Assembly: GCF_020700235.1 (NCBI RefSeq)
Contig: NZ_CP085307.1
Location: 434,001 to 498,000 of the forward strand
DNA from: Haladaptatus pallidirubidus
GTDB taxonomy: Archaea > Halobacteriota > Halobacteria > Halobacteriales > Haladaptataceae
DNA length: 64,000 nt
Direction: 5' to 3'
The position numbers and the translations under genes were made by a program. Below the pieces are notes generated by a model. The model had not been told where the DNA came from. It saw only the letters and a program-made list of their open reading frames with translations, and searched no databases. The stretch's first letter is position 1. The number at the start of each line of letters is the position of its first letter. Of the stretch, positions 55,758-64,000 are shown piece by piece.

Positions 55758-56966
55758 GTGGAATACCGTCGTACCGCCGTAATCAAGCTTGGCGTGGCTC
55801 AAGAGTGCGATTCGTCTCTCCGTGAGACAGTCAAGCAATTTAAACACTGCGCGAACACCGCGAGCGAATGGTGTTGGCATGGTGACGACGGATACCACGT
55901 TACCTCAAAGGCTAAAGCCGAACATGCCTTGTACGACAAACTACGCGGCGAAACCGACCTTACCGCGAACCTCGTTCAGAAGGGGATTCGTCGGGCGGTC
56001 GAAGCCGTCAAGAGCGGTGTATCGAGGCTGAAGGGCGGTGAACGAACGTCACAACCCTACTTCTCCGCCGATAGTGCGGTTTACGATAAACGAAGCGCGA
56101 CGTTCCACCGCGACTACGTGTCGCTTTCGACCGTCAACGGGCGCATTGAGTGCGACTACATCCTTCCTGATGACCCTGAGTGCCACCCACGGACGTACCT
56201 CGATGACGAGGACTACGAGTTCCGCATGGCGCACTTACAGCGTCGGGACAACGAGTGGTACCTTCATGCCTCGATGCGAAAGGTCGAAGCCGACGACCCC
56301 GAACTCAAAACCGAGCACAGAACAGTCCTCGGTGTCGATTTGGGCGTCAACAACATTGCGGTTTCGTCAACCGGCACGTTCTGGGCCGCCGATGAGTTCA
56401 ACCACTGGCGTCGGGAGTACGAGAAGCGTCGTGGCTCGCTCCAACAAACCGGAACAAGAGCGGCACATGAAGCCATCGAAGGCGTCGGTAACAAGGAGTA
56501 CGGGCGCTTCGAGATATACCTGCATGGCGTAGCGAACGAACTCATTGAGGAAGCCGTCGAATACGGCTGTTCGCATATCGTCTTTGAGGACTTAACGCAT
56601 ATCCGCGAGAACATCCCGCAGGCGACATGGCAACACGTCTGGGCGTTCCGACGGCTGTTCCAATACGTCGAATACAAAGCGGCGGAACACGGCGTCGAAG
56701 CCGTGCAAGTCCCGCCGAAACACACGTCCCAACGCTGTTCGACGTGTGGGTGTACGCACGAGGACAACCGTGAGGGTGAGCACTTCGAGTGCTTGAAGTG
56801 CGGGTATCAGAACCACGCAGATTACAACGCGGCGAAGAATATCGGCTTTCGGTATCTCCGGCGGCGGCAAAACGCAGCCGACGGAGGCGCACCTGTAGAC
56901 GTGCGCTTGAATCGTGGGACGTTGAACGTGAGTGGGGAGTACGTCCCCCCTGCCTCGACGGCATAG
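55758..56966 (+). CDS. tnpB: RNA-guided endonuclease TnpB (IS1341 type)
   Basis: 402 residues with a GTG start (EYRRTAVIKLGVAQECDS). The RuvC-like catalytic residues are present: Asp in VLGVDLGVNNIAVSS, Glu in HIVFEDLTHIRE, and Asp in NHADYNAAKNI. Between them is the zinc ribbon CSTCGCTHEDNREGEHFECLKC with four Cys. TnpB proteins are programmable nucleases guided by an RNA made from the element's right end, and they promote retention of the element. The frame is intact, so the nuclease may be active. G+C is higher than in the flanks. Confidence 0.95.
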   Translation: MEYRRTAVIKLGVAQECDSSLRETVKQFKHCANTASEWCWHGDDGYHVTSKAKAEHALYDKLRGETDLTANLVQKGIRRAVEAVKSGVSRLKGGERTSQPYFSADSAVYDKRSATFHRDYVSLSTVNGRIECDYILPDDPECHPRTYLDDEDYEFRMAHLQRRDNEWYLHASMRKVEADDPELKTEHRTVLGVDLGVNNIAVSSTGTFWAADEFNHWRREYEKRRGSLQQTGTRAAHEAIEGVGNKEYGRFEIYLHGVANELIEEAVEYGCSHIVFEDLTHIRENIPQATWQHVWAFRRLFQYVEYKAAEHGVEAVQVPPKHTSQRCSTCGCTHEDNREGEHFECLKCGYQNHADYNAAKNIGFRYLRRRQNAADGGAPVDVRLNRGTLNVSGEYVPPASTA

Positions 56967-56985
56967 AACGGGAGTCCACGCGAAA

Positions 56986-57008
56986 GCCTCGGGGCTTGAC
57001 CCCGAGGC
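56986..57008 (+). ncRNA. Right-end hairpin, likely part of the TnpB guide RNA scaffold
   Basis: A 9-bp G/C-rich stem with loop cttga begins 20 bases after the tnpB stop. In the family, the guide (omega/re) RNA spans the 3' end of tnpB and this terminal structure, with the guide segment just outside the element, here starting near 57009-57015. The RNA itself is inferred. Confidence 0.5.
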
Positions 57009-57013
57009 AGTTT

Positions 57014-57295
57014 ATCACCACGTTACGTCGTCAAGGGTGAACAACTGCAAATCCGATCGTTTAGATACCGCCTCACGAACCGATTGAGTCACACAATTCT
57101 TCGTAAAGAGCGCGTATTGTGTAGTAACATCATCACCCGCGTCCGGAGACCAGCGAATTGGTCACGGACACGAGCATCTCGTCATCATAGCGAGCCAATC
57201 GCTGTATCGATAAGAGATCAGCTTTTGAATACGCGACGACACCACCGCGACTGAGGGCATTTTCATCGCGAGGAAGGTAGAAGTTCACATATGGA
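57014..57295 (-). pseudogene. Relic of an unknown protein beside the TnpB insertion
   Basis: One minus-strand frame reads YVNFYLPRDENALSRGGVVA and LLSIQRLARYDDEMLVSVTN before a stop near 57145. Another frame carries SPDAGDDVTTQYALFTKNCV and REAVSKRSDLQLFTLDD into the element boundary. They look like one protein broken by a frameshift and then cut by the TnpB insertion. The second part vaguely resembles restriction-endonuclease-like proteins, but I cannot name the family. Confidence 0.4.
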
Positions 57296-57309
57296 TAATA
57301 TATGGATTG

Positions 57310-59073
57310 TTATGATGGTGAGAATGCATTGAACCGTTGAGTTGCACCTCGATAGGCGGCAATCGCGACAATGATTCCACTGGTTCCAAGGACGCTGATT
57401 GTCGTCAATCGAAACATTGGCCGTGCTATTGCTTGTATTGAGTTGCCAATTGTCAAGAACCACGTCGCTATCCCGGCTAATGGTTCCAATCCAACAGTAG
57501 CAAGCAACTTCAGCAAAATTCCGGGTAACGTCCCAACGAGGATCGAAATCATCGTTTGGGCAAGCTCTGGTGTTGCAAGGAGGAGCGCTAGTAGACAACC
57601 GGGAATACAGACAGCAATTCCATGTAGTGTAACTGCAGTTATTCGAGGGGGTATAACCTCATCAGCTTGTCCGATGCTAATCGCGTTGTATCTCGGTAAC
57701 AGCATGCCGATTCCTGACCCGAGTGCTGCCGATACTAGCGTAAGGTATATAGCGAGGACGACAAGCCCAAACTGAGTAAGAATTGGATATGGTGATATGA
57801 GGCTAGTAATCCCTGTGAGTATAACTGCAGCGGGGAGACCAAGAATGATGCTTGGCGCAATCAATCCACGAACATAGTTTGTTCCTGTGACGGCAGTCAA
57901 CGTCACAGGGAGTACAGAGCCCTCATCCCCAAGTGGATTGAGTGGAAATACAGCTCCCGCCATCCAGGGAATTAGAACAACACTCGCGATTGGTAAGACA
58001 GAAAATAGATCTAACCCATTCACGCTACTGATTGCTGGCCCAATGAAAATGGCCACAGGCATTATAATAAACATCAGCCGTTGTGGATCCCGCCATGTAC
58101 GGAGCATAACCATCTGCGCGACTCGTTGTATTGGAAGCGGGAGAAAATCCACAGTGATCGGTGCCACGGCGTTGGCAAGCGCGCTCTTGCGTTTTTCTGA
58201 ATGATTGTCTGATCCTGTCGTTGTACGCTCGCTGGGTGTTGAGTCTGTCAGTATTGGCCCATCGGAGAACCAATAGGCAGTTGTCGCTATTTCAGCGAGT
58301 CTTCCAACAGTGATAACAAAAACACAGCTTCCAAGAAGGACTCCAGCTGCTCGCGTAAGCGAACCATGAATTGGACCACCTACCACTGCGATATCTGCGA
58401 ACCACGCGGCAGGGAACCATGCGAGTGCTGATTGGTCAAGTCCGGTGATCTCAGAATACTGAAACCCTAAATAACCGAGTACACCGAGTAACCCAATAGG
58501 GATACTAAGAGCAGTTTTATGTTTTGCTACAAATGGCGACGAGGCAATCAACAATGCAATTCCATAACCAACTGCAGATCCCGCAGTGGCTACAGTTGCG
58601 GAAAATAACATGATTGCAAAAGGAATTGTAATCAGAAAGGCCGGAGCGGTCTGTGCGTATGCGAGCAAACTACTCAGTACAAGTACAGGAAATGAGATAT
58701 ACGACAGAATACGCAGAAATTCTGCAATCAGCAATCCTCCGACGGCAGTTCGTGCTGACACAGTCGTTAGCATAAGCTGATCTGCGTCGATTCGTGGTTT
58801 TGCGGACGCAACGCGCTGTGTGACCAGAAATACCCCAAACAACCAGAATAGGGCAACCATTCCACGGAGCTGATCAGGAATCGTACTCCCCGAAATATCC
58901 TCAATAAAACTAATGAGTAGAAATCCGACACCACCAAACATGACTGTCGGGAGTGCAACGCCAAGAATCATGAGTGCAAAACGTGCTCGGTCCTGTCGGA
59001 TTGCGTGCACAGATCGACGAAACTCGAATTTACCGATCCGAACTGCGTGGTGAACCCAATCCTGCTCAGTCAT
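57310..59073 (-). CDS. ABC-2-type exporter permease
   Basis: 587 residues with about twelve membrane helices, starting after a 28-residue cytoplasmic amphipathic leader (KFEFRRSVHAIRQDRARF). Helix 1 is ALMILGVALPTVMFGGVGFL; others include LFWLFGVFLVTQRVA and VVLIPWMAGAVFPLNPLGDEG. The double-length layout is common in haloarchaeal ABC-2 permeases that work with a single ATPase. It overlaps the ATPase gene upstream by 8 bases, so they form a unit. The substrate is unknown; drug, lipid or peptide export are all possible. Confidence 0.82.
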   Translation of the reverse strand: MTEQDWVHHAVRIGKFEFRRSVHAIRQDRARFALMILGVALPTVMFGGVGFLLISFIEDISGSTIPDQLRGMVALFWLFGVFLVTQRVASAKPRIDADQLMLTTVSARTAVGGLLIAEFLRILSYISFPVLVLSSLLAYAQTAPAFLITIPFAIMLFSATVATAGSAVGYGIALLIASSPFVAKHKTALSIPIGLLGVLGYLGFQYSEITGLDQSALAWFPAAWFADIAVVGGPIHGSLTRAAGVLLGSCVFVITVGRLAEIATTAYWFSDGPILTDSTPSERTTTGSDNHSEKRKSALANAVAPITVDFLPLPIQRVAQMVMLRTWRDPQRLMFIIMPVAIFIGPAISSVNGLDLFSVLPIASVVLIPWMAGAVFPLNPLGDEGSVLPVTLTAVTGTNYVRGLIAPSIILGLPAAVILTGITSLISPYPILTQFGLVVLAIYLTLVSAALGSGIGMLLPRYNAISIGQADEVIPPRITAVTLHGIAVCIPGCLLALLLATPELAQTMISILVGTLPGILLKLLATVGLEPLAGIATWFLTIGNSIQAIARPMFRLTTISVLGTSGIIVAIAAYRGATQRFNAFSPS

Positions 59074-59827
59074 GCGTTAGTACCTCTTTGACTGGATCAG
59101 TGTCTGTTAATTCGAGGAAGGCATCTTCGAGTGTGCTATCAGAGTGCTGTGATGTGCGATCGGTGAGTTCAGCTGGTGTTCCCTCTTCGACAAGATTGCC
59201 ATCATAGAGAATACCAACGGTGTCAGCGACTTCTTCGACAACGGGTAGAATATGCGTTGATAGAAAGACAGTTGTTCCATCATCTGCGAGGCCGCGGATC
59301 ATTTCGCGTAGGGTCTTTGCCGCACGTGGATCGAGGCCCGACGTCGGTTCGTCGAGAAACACGACATCGGGGTCGTGGAGAATCGTTTGTACGTAGGCGA
59401 CTTTCTGCCGCATTCCCTTTGAATACTCACTAATGCGTTGTGAGCGTCCAGCCTCCAAATCAAGCGCGTCAAATAGCACATCTGCGTAATTGTGGATACG
59501 CTCTGTTGGTATATCCCGGAGCCCACCAATGTATTCGAGCTGTTGGTACGCCGTTGTCTCCTCATAGAGAGGTGGCTCTTCTGGGAGATACCCAATATGG
59601 GGTCGAAGGGCATCCCGGTCTGTAATCGAGGCACCTGCAATCGATGCTTCGCCGCTGGTTGGTTCCAAGAGACCCGTAAGCATTCGCATCGTCGTCGTCT
59701 TTCCAGTACCGTTCGGGCCAAGAAATCCATAGACGGTTCCGGCAGGTATTGATAGATTAAGGGTATCAACGGCAGTTATCTGGCCATATCGCTTCGTCAA
59801 TGATGCTGTCGTAATGATATCGTTCAT
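59066..59827 (-). CDS. ABC exporter ATPase
   Basis: 253 residues. It shows Walker A GPNGTGKTTTMRML, Q-loop GYLPEEPPLYEETT, signature ISEYSKGMRQKVAY (SKGM variant), Walker B VVFLDEPTSGLDPRA and switch His FLSTHILPVVEEV. The SKGMRQK signature is common in the CcmA/NatA branch, which pairs with ABC-2 permeases. It overlaps the permease gene by 8 bases. Its composition is like that of the neighbours, unlike the DrrA-type gene at 27330. Confidence 0.92.
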   Translation of the reverse strand: MNDIITTASLTKRYGQITAVDTLNLSIPAGTVYGFLGPNGTGKTTTMRMLTGLLEPTSGEASIAGASITDRDALRPHIGYLPEEPPLYEETTAYQQLEYIGGLRDIPTERIHNYADVLFDALDLEAGRSQRISEYSKGMRQKVAYVQTILHDPDVVFLDEPTSGLDPRAAKTLREMIRGLADDGTTVFLSTHILPVVEEVADTVGILYDGNLVEEGTPAELTDRTSQHSDSTLEDAFLELTDTDPVKEVLTHD

Positions 59828-60141
59828 GATAGGGTACCGGACTGATTAGGGAACAGTGGAGATTGTCTCATATTCTCTGACGCTCTCTTCGTGATAGGGT
59901 GAATACGTTTATTTCTAACATCGTCCATTTACAATTCCATAATCATTGAAATTATAGGTGGCGGTTTGATTGTATAAAATTGTGTATATTTTTTCAAAAA
60001 TTCCAGCGTTACTGGAAATTGACGCATTGATGGTAAAAGTGGACTCCCGTAAGAAGATCGCATGGGGGAGGGCGTCAGTTCATTACTACCTACTTTTTAG
60101 GATCAATAATCCACTCTAACCTTCTTTGGGATCGGTATCGT
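59828..60141. other. Intergenic region
   Basis: AT-rich region between divergent units (the ABC exporter and the thiolase-like pair); likely holds both promoters. No coding frame is supported. Confidence 0.5.
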
Positions 60142-61320
60142 ATGAAGTTGAGAACAATGAAGCCAGTGCTAATTGGGTATGGTGAAACGAGCGTTGGAGA
60201 GTCACTCGACTGCGGGTACGAAGAGCTAAACATGTGGGCGACACGCGAAGCGTTGCGAGACGTCGATCTCGAACCAGACGATATTGACGGACTTATTGCG
60301 ACTGCACCCTTTCGAAAGGAACGGTTTCCACTCCCGCTGCTGATCGAACATCTTGGAATTGCTCCACTCAACTTTGCAGAACTCACCGGCGTGGGTGGTG
60401 CATCCCACGTGAATTCGATTAACCGAGCGACCGATGCGATTGAAAGTGGACAGGCCGAAACGATCCTCGTCGTCGCTGCAGACGCTCTTCATTCTGACAT
60501 CGGACCGCCAACAGTTATCGAAGAACTAGCCGACAGCGTCAGCGAGTTTGAAGAACCCGCAAATATCGTCCCGTCGCTCTACGCTCATGTTGCAAATTGG
60601 CACATCGATACGTTCGGGACAACACGGAAACAGCTCGCCGAAATCGCAGCCATCACTCACGAGCATGCGTCGTTACAGCGGGCGGAGCGTGCACACCGAC
60701 AGGAAGCAAAATCAGCTGATGAGATTCTCGACTCTCCGATGGTTGCAACTCCGTTGACTGCAGACCAGTGCGCTCTTATCTCCGATGGCGGAGCAGCATT
60801 CATTGTGACCTCTGAAGAAAAGGCAGCCGAGCTCAATCGAGTACCAATTCGGCTGACAGGGTTCGGCGCACGACATACCCACGATCACATCTCTCAAATG
60901 CCATCATTCGAAGAGACGGGAGCGGGAGAGGCGGGACAGAGAGCAATGGCCGAGGCAGCTGTCGATCATGCTGATATCGATGTTCTTCAAATATACGATT
61001 GCTTTACGATTACTGTCCTTCGAATCCTCGAAGATCTCGGGTTCTGTGAGCGTGGAGACGGTGGCGACCTCATTGACAGTGGTGCCCTTCGAGTAACTGG
61101 GAAGTGGCCGCTCAACACTCACGGCGGAGCGCTCGCCCAAGCACATCCAGGAATGCCTTGTGGGATCTTTCATATTACCGAAGCGATCCGTCAACTACAA
61201 GGACGAGCCGAAGCGACGCAAGTCGAAGACGCATCGACAGCGCTCGTCCACGGGAACGGGGGGATCTTCTCAACGCAAGCAGTGGCGATCCTTGAACGAG
61301 GTGAGCGTCATGCCGACTAA
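60142..61320 (+). CDS. Thiolase-fold protein of the SCP-x/Ltp2-like branch
   Basis: 392 residues (a start at 60157, MKPVLIGYGETSVGES, is an alternative). The first half has the thiolase-type ALRDVDLEPDDIDGLIATAP. Where the nucleophilic Cys is expected (about residue 88), the sequence is ELTGVGGASHVNSINRATDA, with no Cys. The second half keeps ALISDGGAAFIVTSEE, LQIYDCFTITVLRILEDLGF and LNTHGGALAQAHPG. A missing Cys and a DUF35 partner are features of Ltp2-type retro-aldolases of sterol side-chain breakdown, whereas true thiolases need the Cys. An acyl-CoA aldolase or assembly role is therefore as likely as thiolysis. It overlaps the DUF35 gene by 11 bases. Confidence 0.85.
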   Translation: MKLRTMKPVLIGYGETSVGESLDCGYEELNMWATREALRDVDLEPDDIDGLIATAPFRKERFPLPLLIEHLGIAPLNFAELTGVGGASHVNSINRATDAIESGQAETILVVAADALHSDIGPPTVIEELADSVSEFEEPANIVPSLYAHVANWHIDTFGTTRKQLAEIAAITHEHASLQRAERAHRQEAKSADEILDSPMVATPLTADQCALISDGGAAFIVTSEEKAAELNRVPIRLTGFGARHTHDHISQMPSFEETGAGEAGQRAMAEAAVDHADIDVLQIYDCFTITVLRILEDLGFCERGDGGDLIDSGALRVTGKWPLNTHGGALAQAHPGMPCGIFHITEAIRQLQGRAEATQVEDASTALVHGNGGIFSTQAVAILERGERHAD

Positions 61321-61717
61321 CAAGCCGATTCCGACACCGACGACCGAATACGAACGCCAATACTGGCAGCGCGTAGCTAACGGTAATGTCTGTATTGTAC
61401 GCTGTCAGGCGTGCGCCCACGTCTATCATCCCCCACGCCGATACTGTCCGGACTGCTACTCCAACGAGTGGAAGTTCGAGTCGATTGCAGGCACTGGAAC
61501 GGTGTACGGCTATACGTGTATTCACCGTCCACCGCCGCGATTCGCTTCAGATGCCCCAATCGTGTCGGCTATCATCACGCTGGACGAAGGCCCACGGCTC
61601 ATGGGACGTGTCGCGTGTGATTCTGAAGCAATTGCGGTCGGATCCCGAGTCCGTCTCGATACGTCGAAACTCTCCTCGGACAATGTTCGTCTCACCTTCG
61701 AACTATTAACGAAGTAA
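61310..61717 (+). CDS. Zn-ribbon/OB-fold (DUF35) partner protein
   Basis: 135 residues from MPTNKPIPTPTTEYERQYW at 61310, inside the end of the thiolase-like gene. A rubredoxin-like zinc ribbon has CQACAHVYHPPRRYCPDC (two CxxC pairs). An OB fold follows: GTGTVYGYTCIHRPPPRF, APIVSAIITLDEGPRLMGRV. DUF35 proteins form complexes with thiolases, HMG-CoA synthases or Ltp2 aldolases, bridging the CoA-bound intermediate. The overlap with the thiolase-like gene argues for a fixed complex. Confidence 0.92.
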   Translation: MPTNKPIPTPTTEYERQYWQRVANGNVCIVRCQACAHVYHPPRRYCPDCYSNEWKFESIAGTGTVYGYTCIHRPPPRFASDAPIVSAIITLDEGPRLMGRVACDSEAIAVGSRVRLDTSKLSSDNVRLTFELLTK

Positions 61718-61782
61718 GCAACTGGGCGAATCAATTTCTGCAAGACGAATCGGTGGGCTTGAATCCCCGACCGCAACGATCG

Positions 61783-62058
61783 TCACGCGTTGAGATCCCA
61801 GTTGACATCCTCTTCGACGGCTGCTGTTTCGCGATCTGCTCGCTGGACGGTTTCGAACCCAGCTAATTTGATTGCTTCCTCGCGAGATAGCTCGTCGTCC
61901 ACGTATTTCCTGAGAATCGTGTTTTCCCATAGGTCCGCGGTTCCGAGTATAAGGGCTTGCTCTAACACCTCCGACCCAGGAACGCCTCGTGCGTCAGCGA
62001 TTTCACGGACACGATCGAAGATCTCAGCTGCCATCGGTGAGAGTATGGATCCCGTCAC
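61783..62058 (-). CDS. Small antitoxin-like protein (VapB/UPF0175-like)
   Basis: The GTG at 62058 gives 92 residues (TGSILSPMAAEIFDRVREIA); an ATG at 62034 and a longer TTG start are alternatives. The helical text RGVPGSEVLEQALILGTADL and ILRKYVDDELSREEAIKLAG with a short acidic tail ending DVNWDLNA resembles haloarchaeal VapB-type or UPF0175 antitoxins, whose tail wraps a PIN toxin. No PIN-domain gene is adjacent, so the toxin is either elsewhere or lost. Confidence 0.5.
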   Translation of the reverse strand: MTGSILSPMAAEIFDRVREIADARGVPGSEVLEQALILGTADLWENTILRKYVDDELSREEAIKLAGFETVQRADRETAAVEEDVNWDLNA

Positions 62059-62309
62059 TTGCGCATCATCGTCAGTCGTGGTTCGACGTCGAGCCCCAAT
62101 GGACGGTGATTGTATCAAGTAAAATGTACACTCCAAACGGAGGGATGGTATCGAGTTCTTTAGCGAAGCTCTCCAGAAAACACTTCAGAAGTTCGAGAGT
62201 TCATCTTCATCGAGTTGAAGTAGTTCCCGTTATGAGTCGATCCCTAATTGAGAGAAATACCTTTACTGACAGTATCTCGAAACAGTTCTCTCGATCAACC
62301 CTCACTGAA

Positions 62310-62867
62310 TTATTGAACCTCATAGGTTAGAACCGCAAAAACATCGTCATACTTCTGCACGCTAGCCAATTTCAGGGGCGGGGTGGTGATCCTGCGCGGC
62401 AATAGTGGCGCGCCCGATCCGAGCGTGACAGGAGCAACGCTGAGGATAATCTCATCGAGTAGATCGTTATCATGGAATTGTCCTACAAGGTCACCTCCAC
62501 CGACAAGCCAGACGTTCTTGCCGTCTGCAGCCTCTACCATATCCGCATGGACAGGTGCAACATCCCCTTGCACGAAGTGAACGTTCGCACCATCGATCTT
62601 CGGTAATTCCCGACTACTGAACACCCATGCCGGAATTTCATACGGCCACTTTTCTGGGTTCTCCAATACGTTTTCATGCTCGATGATCCACTCGTAAGTC
62701 GTCGAGCCCATGGCCAAGGCACCAACCTGGTCTATGAACTGCGTGTAGTCTTCATCCACGCCGTCGATCTCCTCTATCTCTCCGAACTGAAAGAGCCAGT
62801 CGAGTGAGTTATCCTCATCGGCAAGATACCCGTCGATACTCGTTGCTGTGTAGTATTGGGTCTTCAT
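62310..62867 (-). CDS. Dihydrofolate-reductase-family (RibD-C-like) protein
   Basis: 185 residues. YYTATSIDGYLADEDNSLDW, GALAMGSTTYEWII, then KNVWLVGGGDLVGQFHDNDL and IILSVAPVTLGSGAPLLP are the standard steps of the YyaP/RibD C-terminal family. Members use NADPH; some reduce riboflavin precursors or antibiotics. No riboflavin genes are near. The function is open. Confidence 0.92.
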   Translation of the reverse strand: MKTQYYTATSIDGYLADEDNSLDWLFQFGEIEEIDGVDEDYTQFIDQVGALAMGSTTYEWIIEHENVLENPEKWPYEIPAWVFSSRELPKIDGANVHFVQGDVAPVHADMVEAADGKNVWLVGGGDLVGQFHDNDLLDEIILSVAPVTLGSGAPLLPRRITTPPLKLASVQKYDDVFAVLTYEVQ

Positions 62868-63315
62868 CTCTTCAATCGCCGTTTAGGAAGCGGTCTGACG
62901 ACATAAAGGCTACCTGCCACCGGCCCGCCACGTGTCATACCAGACAGCTATCGCAGCAACTGGAAAACGGTTTCCCGTTCTGTTCGTGTACTTGCTACCC
63001 AGCGAGCGGTGGCACCCGGAAACTCGGACATGCGTACCAATGTGAGAATATCGTTGCTAGTCGTTTTCTCTACAAATAGCCACCACTCGTAACACTGACC
63101 CACACTCTCATTTAGATCATTATGATCTCACTCGTTGTTTTTCCACTCTGCGAATATAGCGAGTTGGTCGAATTTGTTCGCCAATACGGGTTGTATCGAC
63201 AACGGTCAGAATACTTTCTGAGCTGTCTTAGAGATCATAGTGGCATTGATCTCATTTGACAGCAGTAGGGCGATGAGCTCACATCATCCAGGCATATTTA
63301 GAACGATGGCTGGAT
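62868..63315. other. Gap, no gene supported
   Basis: About 450 bases without a coding frame of typical composition. It probably includes the promoter of the reductase-like gene and the 3' end of the cupin transcript. Confidence 0.5.
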
Positions 63316-63636
63316 TTAGGGCGCGCCAGCAAGGACAAACAGTGACTCAGCATCACCGTTTTGAATTTGGCGGGTGGCTTCCGGTGGAAGCCGAAGTGCA
63401 TCACCACTCTCCATTGGGACCTCCTCATCGTTGACTGTCACCGTTGCCGCTCCGTCAACAAGGAGATACACCTCCTCATGTTCGCGGTCGACATGTGTGT
63501 GTTCTTTCCCAGTCCATCCTGGCTCGCATTCGAGTACTGAAATACCAAGCTGCTCGCATCCAAGTGGTTCTCGCAGAAAGTGTAATCCATCAGCCGCTTC
63601 CTCGACGTTGTGATAGTTGACTTTCTCGTATGGCAT
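63316..63636 (-). CDS. Cupin-domain protein
   Basis: 106 residues forming a single small beta barrel: LGISVLECEPGWTGKEHTH and VDREHEEVYLLVDGAATVTV with His and Glu metal ligands of cupin motif 1, then ALRLPPEATRQIQNGD for motif 2, where the usual His is replaced by Arg or Gln (TRQIQ). This may alter metal binding. Such proteins act as small dioxygenases, isomerases or sugar-binding sensors. It is a single gene. Confidence 0.88.
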   Translation of the reverse strand: MPYEKVNYHNVEEAADGLHFLREPLGCEQLGISVLECEPGWTGKEHTHVDREHEEVYLLVDGAATVTVNDEEVPMESGDALRLPPEATRQIQNGDAESLFVLAGAP

Positions 63637-63677
63637 ACGAAGAACTATAGACTCTCAGCCAGTAAAATCATCCGGCC

Positions 63678-63716
63678 CTTTGACATCCTCTCCCAAAAGG
63701 ACGGGGCTTTCTCCTC
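63678..63716. mobile_element. Solo IS605-type end
   Basis: The text tttgacatcctctcccaaaa, followed by ggacggggctttctcctcg, has the G/C palindrome and 'gacatcct' lead typical of haloarchaeal IS605-superfamily ends. No transposase follows in the remaining window. Confidence 0.45.
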
Positions 63717-63798
63717 GAATCTCCGTAAATAAGACCGTGGCAATTGAGCTTCAGAATACTCTCTATTTTATCCTGAACACGTAACCCCGTGTCTGTCG

Positions 63799-64000
63799 AT
63801 GGTGTCAGCCAATACCGACCAGCGAACGCTCATTGAAAGCGCCGATGCAGCGACCGAGGATACTCCCGAAACACCAGGGATTTTGCTTGACCGAGCGCGA
63901 ACATACAAAGTGTACGTCGCCAATATGTATATTCTATATTTGTTCATGAGTAAATTCTGGAATTATTCCGTGAATTGTAGACAGCTCTCATCCTGCCTAC
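63799..64000 (+). CDS. Open reading frame running off the window, unknown
   Basis: An ATG at 63799 opens a frame to the end of the window (67 codons visible). The first 42 residues (MVSANTDQRTLIESADAATE, then LLDRARTYKVYVANM) have typical haloarchaeal composition. The rest (LYLFMSKFWNYSVNCRQLSS) is hydrophobic and atypical, so a frameshift or insertion near 63925 is possible. No family is recognised. Confidence 0.35.
   Translation, partial: MVSANTDQRTLIESADAATEDTPETPGILLDRARTYKVYVANMYILYLFMSKFWNYSVNCRQLSSCL

Larger units (their letters stand above)
55644..57008 (+). mobile_element. IS1341-type (IS605 superfamily) element carrying only tnpB
   Basis: The element is bounded by two hairpins: the left at 55646-55666 (CCCCGAGG, loop cttga, CCTCGGGG) and the right at 56986-57008 (GCCTCGGGG, loop cttga, CCCCGAGGC). 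Both share the loop and most of the stem. It contains an intact tnpB and no Y1 transposase tnpA, so it would need a transposase in trans. There are no terminal inverted repeats of the DDE kind and no evident target duplication, as expected for the family. Exact ends are estimated from the hairpins. Confidence 0.75.

Overview
The window reads as the accessory part of a halophilic archaeon (class Halobacteria). Proteins are acidic (Asp/Glu-rich). Several families are typical of haloarchaea: four Bat-type HTH_10 regulators, two HalOD1 output-domain proteins, SWIM zinc-finger genes, a GvpH-like Hsp20 protein, an archaeal 20S proteasome alpha subunit and an IS1341-type TnpB element. Many genes overlap start-to-stop (TAATG, ATGA). 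I see no rRNA, tRNA, CRISPR array or replication gene. The number of frameshifted relics and solo transposon ends fits a plastic chromosome region or a megaplasmid.

Layout. 1-16.1 kb is an uptake and catabolism block: the start of an enolase-superfamily enzyme, a TIM-barrel-like protein, a luciferase-like monooxygenase, an NCS1 permease, a TetR-controlled rifampin-phosphotransferase-like enzyme, a homocitrate-synthase-like enzyme, and a compact operon of a lipoprotein binding protein, two permeases, an ABC ATPase and a class III CoA-transferase under an HTH_10 regulator. 17-25.2 kb holds single genes: aldo/keto reductase, GvpH-like protein, membrane protein, proteasome alpha, M20 amidohydrolase, FAD oxidoreductase and a winged-helix regulator. 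25.2-27.3 kb is wreckage. 27.3-29.1 kb is a GC-rich DrrAB-type exporter that looks actinobacterial, with strong Shine-Dalgarno sites. 29.8-36.9 kb mixes a secreted-protein pair, a HalOD1/HTH_10 pair, transposase debris, an acyltransferase, a VOC protein, a CDGSH protein and a broken SprT gene. 37-45.7 kb holds AI-2E and DUF389 membrane proteins, an SDR, an HTH_10 regulator, a SnoaL-like protein, an orphan solute-binding lipoprotein and a GT-C-like membrane protein. 45.8-50.6 kb has a broken UvrA-like gene beside an intact ERCC4/HhH nuclease, a second HTH_10/HalOD1 pair and an alkaline-phosphatase-superfamily enzyme. 52.6-64 kb has a zinc alcohol dehydrogenase, a HAD phosphatase, an NAD(P)HX dehydratase, the TnpB element, an ABC-2 exporter, a thiolase-like/DUF35 pair and small stress or antitoxin-type genes.

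The points most worth a second look are: the TetR plus ATP-grasp/phosphohistidine enzyme pair with a candidate operator on its promoter; the transferred DrrAB cassette; at least five copies of a SWIM zinc-finger gene in stages of decay, each at a junction between gene blocks; the repeated HalOD1 + HTH_10 pairing; the decayed UvrA next to an ERCC4 nuclease; and a thiolase-fold/DUF35 pair in which the usual nucleophilic cysteine is not visible. I did not find a system that I can claim with confidence to be entirely new.
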